Shown one piece after another: positions 16,864-26,450 of a stretch of 64,000 nucleotides of DNA (position 1 is its first letter; each line of letters begins with the position of its first letter). Both the position numbers and the translations under genes were made by a program. The DNA is from Bacilli bacterium (GTDB lineage Bacteria > Bacillota_I > Bacilli_A > RF39 > UBA660): contig JAEDNL010000002.1 of assembly GCA_016302505.1 (NCBI GenBank), positions 1 through 64,000 of the forward strand, given 5' to 3'. The notes beneath the pieces were generated by a model. It saw only the letters and a list, made by a program, of their open reading frames with translations, did not search any database and was not told the DNA's origin.

Positions 16864-17902
16864 GAAAAGTATATTTAAAATTATATTATTGATTGCCTTT
16901 ACTATTTTACTTGTAATATCTTCTTATGCGTGGTTTCAAGATAAATCAAATCCTCAAATATCTGTTTCAGACATTAAAGTATCAGCGGCTGATGGATTAG
17001 TAATTAAACTTGATCCTGACAGTGCTGGAAGAAAAACAGTAGACTTAAACTCTATACTTGATAGTTTTGATGAGTTCGAGCTTAAACAAGTGTCTTCAGT
17101 TGATGCGACTAATTTTTATACTATTGATTTTAATGAAGGTTTAGTATTAACGGATCCTGAGTTTGTATTATTACCTGCGACTAATGGTTCTATAACTCAA
17201 ATGATAGAAAATGGTTTTATTGATTTTAATTTCTATTTGCAAACTGAAAATTATCCAAAGCATGTATATATTCATAAAGATACAAGAATAGATGGATATG
17301 CTTATGATGCTCTTAGAATATCACTTTCGTATGTTAATCCTAATACTAATAATTATACTACATTAATATTTGGAAAGACTGCTGAGAATGGGATAAGTGA
17401 TGAATATACAACGAATGCTATTATAAAACCTGGTGCATTTAAATTTGGAAATATATCTAGTGATTTTTATACTACTCAATTAGTAAGATTGTTTAGTGAG
17501 AAAGATGGAGGTAGATCATCAAGTGATGATAATGAAATAAATGTTGATAAATTATTGTTTACAATACCTGCGAATACTAGAATACCAATTAACTTAAAAA
17601 TATGGTTAGAAGGCGGAGATATTGATTGTACTAATGCTCTTGCATCAACGTTTCTTAATGTATTATTTAAATTTGGTTCTGCTAATGAATTATTACCAGC
17701 ACCGACATTAACATTAAATGCTAATGGTACTATAAATGGACTTACAACTAGTATGGAGTGGTCATATACAAATGATGAGAGTTCAGAGTGGACTAAAGTT
17801 ACTGATGTAAATCAAGTATTTACACAAAGCGTATATATTAGAATTGCAGAAGTGGTTGATGTATCACCTGAAAGTTATGCTACTCATATAGTTATAAATT
17901 AA
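16856..17902 (+). CDS. TasA/camelysin-like exported protein, paralogue of the preceding gene
   Basis: The domain order is the same: hydrophobic helix (6-22), SYAWF (23-27), a beta-rich body with KIWLEGGDIDC near residue 250, and a C-terminal module beginning MEWSYTND with a VYIRIAEV strand. The paired arrangement with the gene before it suggests two related minor or major subunits. GGGGGAA-type ribosome sites link it to the next gene 9 bases on. Confidence 0.75.
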   Translation: MSKKSIFKIILLIAFTILLVISSYAWFQDKSNPQISVSDIKVSAADGLVIKLDPDSAGRKTVDLNSILDSFDEFELKQVSSVDATNFYTIDFNEGLVLTDPEFVLLPATNGSITQMIENGFIDFNFYLQTENYPKHVYIHKDTRIDGYAYDALRISLSYVNPNTNNYTTLIFGKTAENGISDEYTTNAIIKPGAFKFGNISSDFYTTQLVRLFSEKDGGRSSSDDNEINVDKLLFTIPANTRIPINLKIWLEGGDIDCTNALASTFLNVLFKFGSANELLPAPTLTLNANGTINGLTTSMEWSYTNDESSEWTKVTDVNQVFTQSVYIRIAEVVDVSPESYATHIVIN

Positions 17903-17911
17903 GGGGGAATT

Positions 17912-18493
17912 ATGAATAATAAAATAATATCAATGGTACTAAGTGTTATACTAATAATTATGTTAGCAATATGTACATATGGATGGATGCAAACAATGCC
18001 ATCTAGTGGTGAAAATGTAGAATATAATAGAAACTTTTATATAACAGATAGTGATATAGGGGTTAAACTATATGCTCTTATTGATAATACTTACGTAGAA
18101 CAAAGTCAATTGACAACTGACCCATTAATAACAATAGAAAATATGTATCCTGGAAAGATACAAAGATATAGATTTGAACTTACTAATATAAAGGAAGTTC
18201 CTTCAAGAGTTAAAATTGTATTTACTGAACTTGATGGCAATATCAACTTATTAAAATCTTATTTAAAGATAAATATTACTAGTCCGTACTTAACATCATT
18301 TACATTAAATGATAAACTGGAATTAAATGAGGACAATAATAGGTATTTCTTTAATTTTGCTGATAGTGTAACAATACCTGCGAATAGTACTTTAAACTTT
18401 TATTTCAATCTTGAAATAGATATTAAAGCACCTAATACATTACAGGCAACAAATTTTGAAGTAAAAAAGATTATGTTTATTAAACCAATGTAG
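17912..18493 (+). CDS. Small camelysin-like exported protein
   Basis: The signal helix (5-22) is followed by TYGWM (22-26), a variant of the YxWF motif. The mature domain of about 165 residues is beta-rich and looks like a single immunoglobulin-like domain (VENMYPGKIQRYRFELTN..., then IPANSTLNFYFNLEI). It lacks the WxEGxD signature. It sits directly before the second sipW, with only 8 bases between, as TasA-type subunits often do. Confidence 0.65.
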   Translation: MNNKIISMVLSVILIIMLAICTYGWMQTMPSSGENVEYNRNFYITDSDIGVKLYALIDNTYVEQSQLTTDPLITIENMYPGKIQRYRFELTNIKEVPSRVKIVFTELDGNINLLKSYLKINITSPYLTSFTLNDKLELNEDNNRYFFNFADSVTIPANSTLNFYFNLEIDIKAPNTLQATNFEVKKIMFIKPM

Positions 18494-18501
18494 GAGGAAA
18501 T

Positions 18502-19053
18502 ATGAAAAAGTCAATAATGAAAATATTTAATATTTTAAAAATGATATTGCTTGCGATATTAATTGTTTTCGTTATTGCAACTGCATATCAAAAAGTTATA
18601 CCAAATTATCCTAGTGTTTTTGGATTTAGAACATTTTCAATTATAACCAGTAGTATGGAACCTAAACTTAAAATTGGAGATGTTATTCTTGTAAAAGAAG
18701 TTAAAACTAGTTCATTAAAAGTTGGTGATGTAATTACATTTAAGGGTATGAGTGGTGACCTTGCAGGGAAAATAGTGACTCATGAAATAGTTGGTATAAC
18801 TAAAGAAGCTGGACGAAAGATATTTTATACAAAAGGTATTAAAAATATATCTAATGATCCGGCTGTATATGAAGAACAAATACTTGGAAAATATATATAT
18901 AAATTTAAAATATTTAGTCTTATAGAGAAAATAATGAGTACTAAGATAGGATTTATATTAATAATAATTATTCCACTTGGATATATATATATTTATGAAA
19001 TTAAAGATATAATAAGCGATGTTAAAAAAATAAAAAACAAAGAAAATAATTAA
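18502..19053 (+). CDS. Second SipW-like signal peptidase, with altered catalytic Asp region
   Basis: It has an N-terminal helix (10-29), Ser51 in TSSMEP, His94 in VTHEIV and a C-terminal helix (about 148-170). Where SipW has the Asp of GD-x-N (for example GDNN in the 12.4-kb copy), this protein reads KGIKN (111-115), so that Asp is missing. A second Asp six residues on is kept. It may use the second Asp, have narrow specificity, or be weakly active. AGGAGG precedes it and the giant LRR gene follows after 11 bases. Confidence 0.85.
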   Translation: MKKSIMKIFNILKMILLAILIVFVIATAYQKVIPNYPSVFGFRTFSIITSSMEPKLKIGDVILVKEVKTSSLKVGDVITFKGMSGDLAGKIVTHEIVGITKEAGRKIFYTKGIKNISNDPAVYEEQILGKYIYKFKIFSLIEKIMSTKIGFILIIIIPLGYIYIYEIKDIISDVKKIKNKENN

Positions 19054-19064
19054 AAGGAGCTAGT

Positions 19065-22000
19065 ATGAAAAGAAGTATTAATAAAATTTATAATACTATT
19101 GTCAATTATTTAATTGAATCTTTTCATATGTCTAAAAATAAAATAAAGAAAAAAATTAAAAGATTAAAAAATAAACTTAAGAAATTCTATTATTATGAAA
19201 TAATAGGTATTGTTGCGATATCTGTGTATTTTTACAAAAGTGTTAAAAAATTATACGATTCTAAATATGTGGTTCTATTAAGAAATAATATTAAAAAGTA
19301 TTATGAAATTATTAGAAATAAAGCATTAGAATACTTTAATAAATATAAAATATATTTAAATACTGCTAAGAAAGAGAATACAAAGAAGATTAAAGAATAT
19401 AAAAATGAATATTCTAAATACATGACTAAACCTATACTTGCTAAAGCATTTGTTATATTAATTCTCAGTGTGTTTGTTATATATGATGCGTATTCTTGGT
19501 TTTACAGTGAATATCAAAGTAGAGGAACTAAAATAAGCTTAGGTACTGTCGTACATGAAATTACTCATTATGATAGTAGTGGTAAAATCATTGGTGAACA
19601 TGGTGATACAATTACTGTTATTGAAGAGGATGATTTATCAAATACATTTAAAAATACACAATATATTGTTATCAAAAATACAGGTAGTTTAGATCTTGAT
19701 TACAATTTATCTTTTACTCTTGATGGTACGATGTCTAATGCCGGTGTATTATATTATAGAGTACTTGATATTACAGATGAAGTTAATGCTCAGACAATTA
19801 CTTCTTCATCTACTAAACTTGAAACATATGCTTTGAATAATCCTACTCCTGAAGCATTAGAAACTGATGCTGTAAATCCAGTATCTAATTTAACGACTAT
19901 TCCACAACTAATTATTAAAGGTCAAATTGATAAAGATAAAGATGATGATGAAAATAATTACCGTTATTATAGAATAGACTATGGTATGTACCAAACAGTT
20001 AATTCTTCGTTATACTCTGGTGCATCTGTAGCTGTTCATGCTAATGTATATAGTACTCAAAGAGGAATTGATTATTCATTAAGTCAAGAAGGTCAAATAT
20101 GGCTTGTTGAAAATGAAACTCAATTTAGAGATGCAGTATTGAATGCATTATCTGGTGATACTATTAAACTTGCTGATAATATTAAAGTAGATGGTTCAAT
20201 TGATTTTGGACGTAGAGTACACATAGATACTGATATTTATAATCTTGAAATAACAGGAGATCTTGTCTATGATTTTGTTGAAATGGGTTCATTAAATATT
20301 AATACTTCTGCTGGTGGTAAATTAGATGTTGGTGCAAACTTATACATGAATACGCCTAAATCTAAGATACATTTTATTGGTACTAATAAAGATTATGATA
20401 TATTTGTTGGTTCTAAATTTACTGTAAATGGTATTCAAAATGAAGAAGAAGACGGTGTTCTTATAGAAGCTACAAGAATAATTAAAAATAAAGCAGGTAA
20501 TATTCCAGTTGATGTGTATGTTATGTCTAATACAAGGATTACAATTGCGCCTAATGTTGAAATAGGATATTTAATTGCTGAAAAGAATGCTACCAATATA
20601 GAAATATTAAATAATGGTACAATTACTCAAATACAACTTCAAGATATGAACTTGATAGATACATTCTCTAAGTATCAAATCTATGTATATAACTTAAATA
20701 AAATACTTGGTGTACTTGGTGGTTCTTCAATTATGTTACCTGAAAATTCTACTCCATATATCGGACCTAATAAAGGTAATACTTTAATAATAAAAGGTGT
20801 TTCATCAAATGATATTACTGTATCTGGAAGTGATAACTTTACTGATAAAGATATTAATATTGGTGCACCTGATGATTCTGTATTTCCAATTCAAGGTGAA
20901 GAAGATTCATACTATGTATACATCAGAGATAATAATGAAACGCTAGAAGGATTATTAACTGCTTATTTTACTGAAATAGATGAAAATACTGTTGGTGAAA
21001 AAATAAATAATATTAAAAAGTTAATTATATATACAATTAACTCAGCTTATTTTGAAAATGAAGATTTTGCGTATGTAAATACTTCATTACCTAAAATAGA
21101 GTATTTAGGCTTATCTAATGCTACTGTAATAGATGGTAAAACTATTAATAAAATAGCTGATAATACTCTTAGTAACAAGACTAGTTTAAGAACTTTAATT
21201 CTTCCAAAGACTGTTACTACTATAGGAAGTGGTGCTTTTGAAAATGTTAATTTAGGTAGAATTTATTCTGATAAAGCATTTGAATTTTTGACTATACCAT
21301 CTACTGTAACATCTATAGGTTCTAATGCATTTAAAAGTACAAGATATGTAACGTTTGAAGGACAGGTTCCTCCGACTATAGAAAGCGGAGCATTTAATCT
21401 TGATATTAATGGCAGTAAATTTTTTGTACCTATGGGTGCGATTAAAGCATATGAAAATGTAGAAAATATTAACGCAGAAAATATTTATTATGAAGCAAAA
21501 CTGTCTGATAATAAACAATATTTCTTATATGATTATAAAGATGGATATGGTATTTCATATTTCATAAATACTGTTTCAATTGGAGATAGTTTAACTATAC
21601 CAAATACATTAACATTAAATTCTATTAATAAAACAATTACAGCGATTGGATATAATGCCTATAGGAATTTAAATACATCTAGTAGTGGTGCATCTATGAC
21701 TATACCAACTACTGTAGAATTAATAGATTCATATGCATTTTATGAAGATAATATAACTAACATTAATCTTGATAATGTAAAATCAATAAATGATTATGCA
21801 TTCTATAAAACTAAATTAACTATATTAGAATCAGATACTATTAATAAAATAGGTTCATATTCATTCTATAATGTTCCTTTAACTAAAGTTATGCTAGAAA
21901 ATGTTTCTGAAATAGGAGCATATGCATTTTATAATAATACAACCTTATATGAACTTAATTTGGGTCAAGTTAAAATTATAGGAGATTATGCATTTTATAA

Positions 22001-25000
22001 TTGCCCTCAGCTAGGTAGGGTTTGGTTTAAAAATACATCAACAGTTGTTAAAAACAATAGTGAAGAAATAGATTTAACAGTTGGTGAGAATAGTGTATTT
22101 ACTAATTGGGGAATGTATTTAGATGGTCGTCTTAGAGTTTATGTTCCGAATGGTAGTTCAAAAGATGGATTAAATTATTTAGATGGTTACAAGAAGTTAT
22201 TTCAAGCTAATGAGTCATTTATTTATCCGACTGGTACGATTATTGGTAGTTATAAACATGTTGCTATTCCATATGATTTTGGAGAATATTCTTTAAGAGC
22301 AGTTACTAAAAAGAATGGTGCTGGAGAAGATGTAACAGCATATGAAATAATAGAATATCATGGTGCTGATTTAACTAGTGAGTATCAACTTCCTGATGTA
22401 ATAGTAACAGATGAAAATTTAAGTGCTACTATTAGTGGATCTTCATGGCAACAAGGAACTGGTTATAGATTTGGTGGGACTATTAATATTAAGAATAATA
22501 CTTCTGCTGAAATAAAAGATTGGACAATAAGAATTAGTTTGCCAACTGGCGTTACTTGGGGCAACTGTTATGGTAATGCTAATGAAACAGTAAATGGAAG
22601 TATAGTGACTCTTAAAAATAAAGAATACAATGGAACAATCGCAGCAAATGGGCAGATGAGTTTATCTTTCTACTATGATACATCATCACAAAGTTTAGAG
22701 GCTAGTATAGATAGTGTATATTCAAGTACTAGTGCTGTTATGAATGTTATATCAATTGGAGAATATGCATATAGGCATACTACTACAGTGCAGGGACAAA
22801 CAATTGATTTAGTTGCAAACGGTCTATTAAATATTGATGATCATGGTCTTGAAAATATTTCTGTTAAATCTTTAACCTCAGACAGTTTAATATCAATAGG
22901 AGATTATGGTCTTTACAATACTGCACTTCAGACAGTAAATCTTCCTAATTTGAATTCACTTGGTAAATATGCAATGTCTGACATGGATACATTATATAGT
23001 GTTAACCTTGGTAATATTCAAGTTATGAAGGAAAATTCTATTAGTAATAACCCTAACTTAGAACAAATATTTATTGGAACTATTAATACTGATAATATGT
23101 CTGTTCATTCAACTGCTATGAATAATATCGGGACTAATGCTAATGATAGACTTAGAATATATGTTCCTAAATCTAAAGTTGAATTTTATAAAGCATTATT
23201 TAGTAATTATTCTGAATATATATTTGAAACAGGTTATATAGTTGGTTCATTTATAAATACACCAATTCCATATGATATAGGTGAATATTCTGTTAAAGAG
23301 GTAACTATTAAAGATAGAAGTGGTAATGATATTAATGGATGGCAAATTATAGAATATCATGGTGAAGATATAACTAATACCTTTGAAATACCTGAGTCAT
23401 ATACAGTAAATGGTATTACTAAAGATGTAATATCTATAGGTGATTATGCATTTAAGCATACTAGTGTTAATACTAGTGATGGAACTGACATTGTTAATAA
23501 TAAATTAATAAAAATTGGTAATCATTGTTTTGAAGAAATTACTGCTATTAAATCATTTAGTTCAACAAGTTTATTAGAACTAGGAAGTTATGCATTTAAT
23601 AAATCTGGTATAGTTTATATGAATATAGAAAACATTAAATCTATTGGTTCATATGCAATAGCAAATATGACTACAACATATAAATTAAATCTTGGTAAAG
23701 TATCAAATATGGAACCAAATGCATTATATAATTTACCTAACTTATTACAAACATTCTTTAATCCAACGACTGAAACAAGAGTATTTGATAAATATTCTAT
23801 TACTGATGTTGGTACACAAACTGCTGATCGAATGAGATTTTATGTATCATCAACTGAAGTAACTGAAACTCAAACTGACACTAAGCAAATTGATATTAAT
23901 GTAACTGAATCATGTAATGAATCATCAAGTGGTTGGGGAACTAATAGAACATATACAAATAGTTGTACAGTTACAGTTAAAAATAATACTGATAAAACAT
24001 TAAATTCTTGGACTACAACGGTATCTTTAAACGGACATTCATTGAAAAGTGGTTCTGTAAATAATGCTGTATATGAAAGCAATTCATCATCATTGATATT
24101 TACTAATACTAATTCAAATGGAACTATTAATCCTAATGAAAGTATAACATTTACATATACATTAACAGGTAGAACATCAAGAAGAAATGGTAAATATTTA
24201 TCCAATTCTATTGGTACTTATACTGAGAGTAAAACAGTTACATATGATGACTTTGTAACTGAAGAGTATGCTAGTTCATTTAGAAGCGAGTATTATGATT
24301 ATTTCTTTGATTATGGAACTATCTTAGGAAATTTTACTAGTACTAATGTTCCATATGATATTGGAGAATATTCAGTTGTATTAAGAGAATATACTAAAAA
24401 AGATGGTGAAGTTGTTACTGGATATGAAATAGTTGAATATCATGGTATGAATTTAACATCTTCATACATAATACCAGAGTCCCTTACAGTTAACAATAAT
24501 ACTTATCCTGTTATTGGAATAGGAAAAAATGCTTATAGATTTGCTACAATGGCAACTGGTAATACTCTTGATATATCCAATACATCACTGTTATATGTTA
24601 ATAATTATGCATTTTATAAGCTTGGTATTAGAAATTTAATACTTCAAAATACTGAATATATAGGTCAATATACATTCTTTAATAACTCATTATATAAAGT
24701 TACTTTAAGTGGACTTAATCATGTTGATAATTATGCATTTGCTAATAACACTTTGTTAAATTATATTTCACTTGGATATGTAAGTATCATAGGTGAGGGA
24801 GCTTTCTATGGATGTAGTAATATTGAACAAATGTATTTTAGTACTACTGAAGTTGATAATAGTTCTAATAGTGTTAAGATAAGTATTGGTTCTAATGCAT
24901 TTTATAATACTGGTACTACTATTGGAAAGAGACTTAGAATATATGTTCCTGATGATAATCTTGGTACTACTTCTGTAACTTATCAACAAGCATATAAAAA

Positions 25001-26396
25001 TACTCTTCCTACTAATGTTAAAGACTATATTTATCCAACTGGATATATAATAGGAAGTTATAAATATGGTTCATTACCATATGATATAGGAGAATATTCT
25101 ATAAGAGAAGTAACCGTTAAAAATGCAGTTGGAACTAATGTTACAGGTTGGGAAGTAATAGAATATCATGGTGCTGATATAACAAGTACATTTAATTTAA
25201 CTTCTCCAATAAGTAAAGATGGTAAAAATTATAATATAGTTTCTATTGGACCATATGCGTTTTATGGAGTATCTGTATCTAGTGGTCAAACTTGGGAATT
25301 TGTACTTCCAAATAGTGTTGTACAAATAGAAGATTATGCATTCTATAAAACAGATATAACTAAAATAAATGGCAATCAAATTTCTAGAGTAGGTAAATAT
25401 GCTTTTGCTGACTGTGAAAATTTAACTAATGCTATATTTAATAGTGTTATTGTAGCTGATGATTATTCATTCTATAGTTGTAGTAAAATCACATATATTC
25501 AATTTGGATCTGGTACTACTACTATTGGTCAATATGCATTGTGGAATCCATATCAAGGAGGACCATCAACAACATTAAACATGCAAGTATCAGCAGTACC
25601 TAATACAGCATCAAATGCTCTTCCTGAGTATGAGGTTGAAACTTTCATAGGTATAACTATAGGTTATAAATCTAATTTTACATATAGTGTTCCAAATTCA
25701 GTATCAAATACTTTCTCAAATGCGGTTCCATGGAAATATCATAATAATTCTCCTATATATTTTTCAAGTGATTACTTATATATAGTTGATGGTGATACTG
25801 CTATAATAACTGGTTATACTGGTACTGGTGCCACTAATAGTAGTTTAGTTATTCCAGATACTGTATCTGGATATAGAGTTACTTCAATAGCAGCTAATGC
25901 ATTTGATAATAATACTTATGTTACCGCAATAACATTACCTTCATCAATGAATAAATTAAGTGATGGCTTTTTAGATAATAATAAAAATATTGCTAATATT
26001 TATGTTGATAGTGCTAATACATCATTTAAGAGTGTTAATGGTATTCTTTATGATTATGGTGGGACTATATTAATGAGATATCCAAATGGTAAAAACGCCA
26101 CATCATTTACGATACCAAGTAATGTTACAACAATAGCATATCGTGCATTTGCAAACAATGTTACATTAACAAGTGTTACATTTAATTCTTCATTAGAAAC
26201 TATCGGTGCGTATGCGTTTGATGGGTGTACGAATATAAGTTCATACACATTTAATAGTGATGTACCTGCTTTAACAGCGTATGATACATTCAATAAAGAT
26301 AGTTTGATATATATGTATGTCCCTGGCACATCATTAAATAATTATAGAAATGATGTATATTTTAAAGAATACACAAGTTATTTGTTATCTAATTAA
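19065..26396 (+). CDS. Giant BspA-type leucine-rich-repeat surface protein with TasA-like head and CBM2-like inserts
   Basis: 2443 residues. The basic head (1-120) includes a hydrophobic stretch near 44-57. The membrane helix (124-140) is followed by YSWF (143-146), matching the SipW-processed proteins of this operon, and then a TasA-like beta domain to about 340. From about 690 onward come BspA/LRR_5 repeats (IGSxAFxN...). A unit beginning IGSYKxxxIPYDIGEYS and ending EIIEYHGxDxTS recurs at about 1055, 1389, 1751 and 1993. Two inserts, about 1119-1209 and 1606-1700, have the W/N-rich beta-sandwich pattern of CBM2-type carbohydrate-binding modules (for example KNNTSAEIKDWTI and NNTDKTLNSWTT). 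There is no LPxTG signal. Likely role: adhesion to glycans or host surface. It ends the operon. Confidence 0.85.
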   Translation: MKRSINKIYNTIVNYLIESFHMSKNKIKKKIKRLKNKLKKFYYYEIIGIVAISVYFYKSVKKLYDSKYVVLLRNNIKKYYEIIRNKALEYFNKYKIYLNTAKKENTKKIKEYKNEYSKYMTKPILAKAFVILILSVFVIYDAYSWFYSEYQSRGTKISLGTVVHEITHYDSSGKIIGEHGDTITVIEEDDLSNTFKNTQYIVIKNTGSLDLDYNLSFTLDGTMSNAGVLYYRVLDITDEVNAQTITSSSTKLETYALNNPTPEALETDAVNPVSNLTTIPQLIIKGQIDKDKDDDENNYRYYRIDYGMYQTVNSSLYSGASVAVHANVYSTQRGIDYSLSQEGQIWLVENETQFRDAVLNALSGDTIKLADNIKVDGSIDFGRRVHIDTDIYNLEITGDLVYDFVEMGSLNINTSAGGKLDVGANLYMNTPKSKIHFIGTNKDYDIFVGSKFTVNGIQNEEEDGVLIEATRIIKNKAGNIPVDVYVMSNTRITIAPNVEIGYLIAEKNATNIEILNNGTITQIQLQDMNLIDTFSKYQIYVYNLNKILGVLGGSSIMLPENSTPYIGPNKGNTLIIKGVSSNDITVSGSDNFTDKDINIGAPDDSVFPIQGEEDSYYVYIRDNNETLEGLLTAYFTEIDENTVGEKINNIKKLIIYTINSAYFENEDFAYVNTSLPKIEYLGLSNATVIDGKTINKIADNTLSNKTSLRTLILPKTVTTIGSGAFENVNLGRIYSDKAFEFLTIPSTVTSIGSNAFKSTRYVTFEGQVPPTIESGAFNLDINGSKFFVPMGAIKAYENVENINAENIYYEAKLSDNKQYFLYDYKDGYGISYFINTVSIGDSLTIPNTLTLNSINKTITAIGYNAYRNLNTSSSGASMTIPTTVELIDSYAFYEDNITNINLDNVKSINDYAFYKTKLTILESDTINKIGSYSFYNVPLTKVMLENVSEIGAYAFYNNTTLYELNLGQVKIIGDYAFYNCPQLGRVWFKNTSTVVKNNSEEIDLTVGENSVFTNWGMYLDGRLRVYVPNGSSKDGLNYLDGYKKLFQANESFIYPTGTIIGSYKHVAIPYDFGEYSLRAVTKKNGAGEDVTAYEIIEYHGADLTSEYQLPDVIVTDENLSATISGSSWQQGTGYRFGGTINIKNNTSAEIKDWTIRISLPTGVTWGNCYGNANETVNGSIVTLKNKEYNGTIAANGQMSLSFYYDTSSQSLEASIDSVYSSTSAVMNVISIGEYAYRHTTTVQGQTIDLVANGLLNIDDHGLENISVKSLTSDSLISIGDYGLYNTALQTVNLPNLNSLGKYAMSDMDTLYSVNLGNIQVMKENSISNNPNLEQIFIGTINTDNMSVHSTAMNNIGTNANDRLRIYVPKSKVEFYKALFSNYSEYIFETGYIVGSFINTPIPYDIGEYSVKEVTIKDRSGNDINGWQIIEYHGEDITNTFEIPESYTVNGITKDVISIGDYAFKHTSVNTSDGTDIVNNKLIKIGNHCFEEITAIKSFSSTSLLELGSYAFNKSGIVYMNIENIKSIGSYAIANMTTTYKLNLGKVSNMEPNALYNLPNLLQTFFNPTTETRVFDKYSITDVGTQTADRMRFYVSSTEVTETQTDTKQIDINVTESCNESSSGWGTNRTYTNSCTVTVKNNTDKTLNSWTTTVSLNGHSLKSGSVNNAVYESNSSSLIFTNTNSNGTINPNESITFTYTLTGRTSRRNGKYLSNSIGTYTESKTVTYDDFVTEEYASSFRSEYYDYFFDYGTILGNFTSTNVPYDIGEYSVVLREYTKKDGEVVTGYEIVEYHGMNLTSSYIIPESLTVNNNTYPVIGIGKNAYRFATMATGNTLDISNTSLLYVNNYAFYKLGIRNLILQNTEYIGQYTFFNNSLYKVTLSGLNHVDNYAFANNTLLNYISLGYVSIIGEGAFYGCSNIEQMYFSTTEVDNSSNSVKISIGSNAFYNTGTTIGKRLRIYVPDDNLGTTSVTYQQAYKNTLPTNVKDYIYPTGYIIGSYKYGSLPYDIGEYSIREVTVKNAVGTNVTGWEVIEYHGADITSTFNLTSPISKDGKNYNIVSIGPYAFYGVSVSSGQTWEFVLPNSVVQIEDYAFYKTDITKINGNQISRVGKYAFADCENLTNAIFNSVIVADDYSFYSCSKITYIQFGSGTTTIGQYALWNPYQGGPSTTLNMQVSAVPNTASNALPEYEVETFIGITIGYKSNFTYSVPNSVSNTFSNAVPWKYHNNSPIYFSSDYLYIVDGDTAIITGYTGTGATNSSLVIPDTVSGYRVTSIAANAFDNNTYVTAITLPSSMNKLSDGFLDNNKNIANIYVDSANTSFKSVNGILYDYGGTILMRYPNGKNATSFTIPSNVTTIAYRAFANNVTLTSVTFNSSLETIGAYAFDGCTNISSYTFNSDVPALTAYDTFNKDSLIYMYVPGTSLNNYRNDVYFKEYTSYLLSN

Positions 26397-26422
26397 AAAA
26401 CAAGTTTAATACTTGTTTTTTT
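26395..26422 (+). terminator. Terminator after the LRR gene
   Basis: AAAAAACAAGT / ACTTGTTTTTTT, 11 paired bases around TTAAT, ending in a T run. It closes the AAA+/TasA-like/LRR unit. Confidence 0.88.
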
Positions 26423-26424
26423 CA

Positions 26425-26433
26425 TGCTATAAT
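26425..26433 (+). promoter_or_regulatory. Extended -10 promoter of pcrA
   Basis: TG-C-TATAAT at 26425-26433 immediately after the upstream terminator, with no convincing -35. Confidence 0.6.
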
Positions 26434-26450
26434 TAAATAGAGGTAAAATT

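Noticed and set aside
21252..26329. Antisense ORFs within the giant LRR gene
   Set aside because: No ribosome sites or domains; they follow the codon pattern of the plus-strand repeats.
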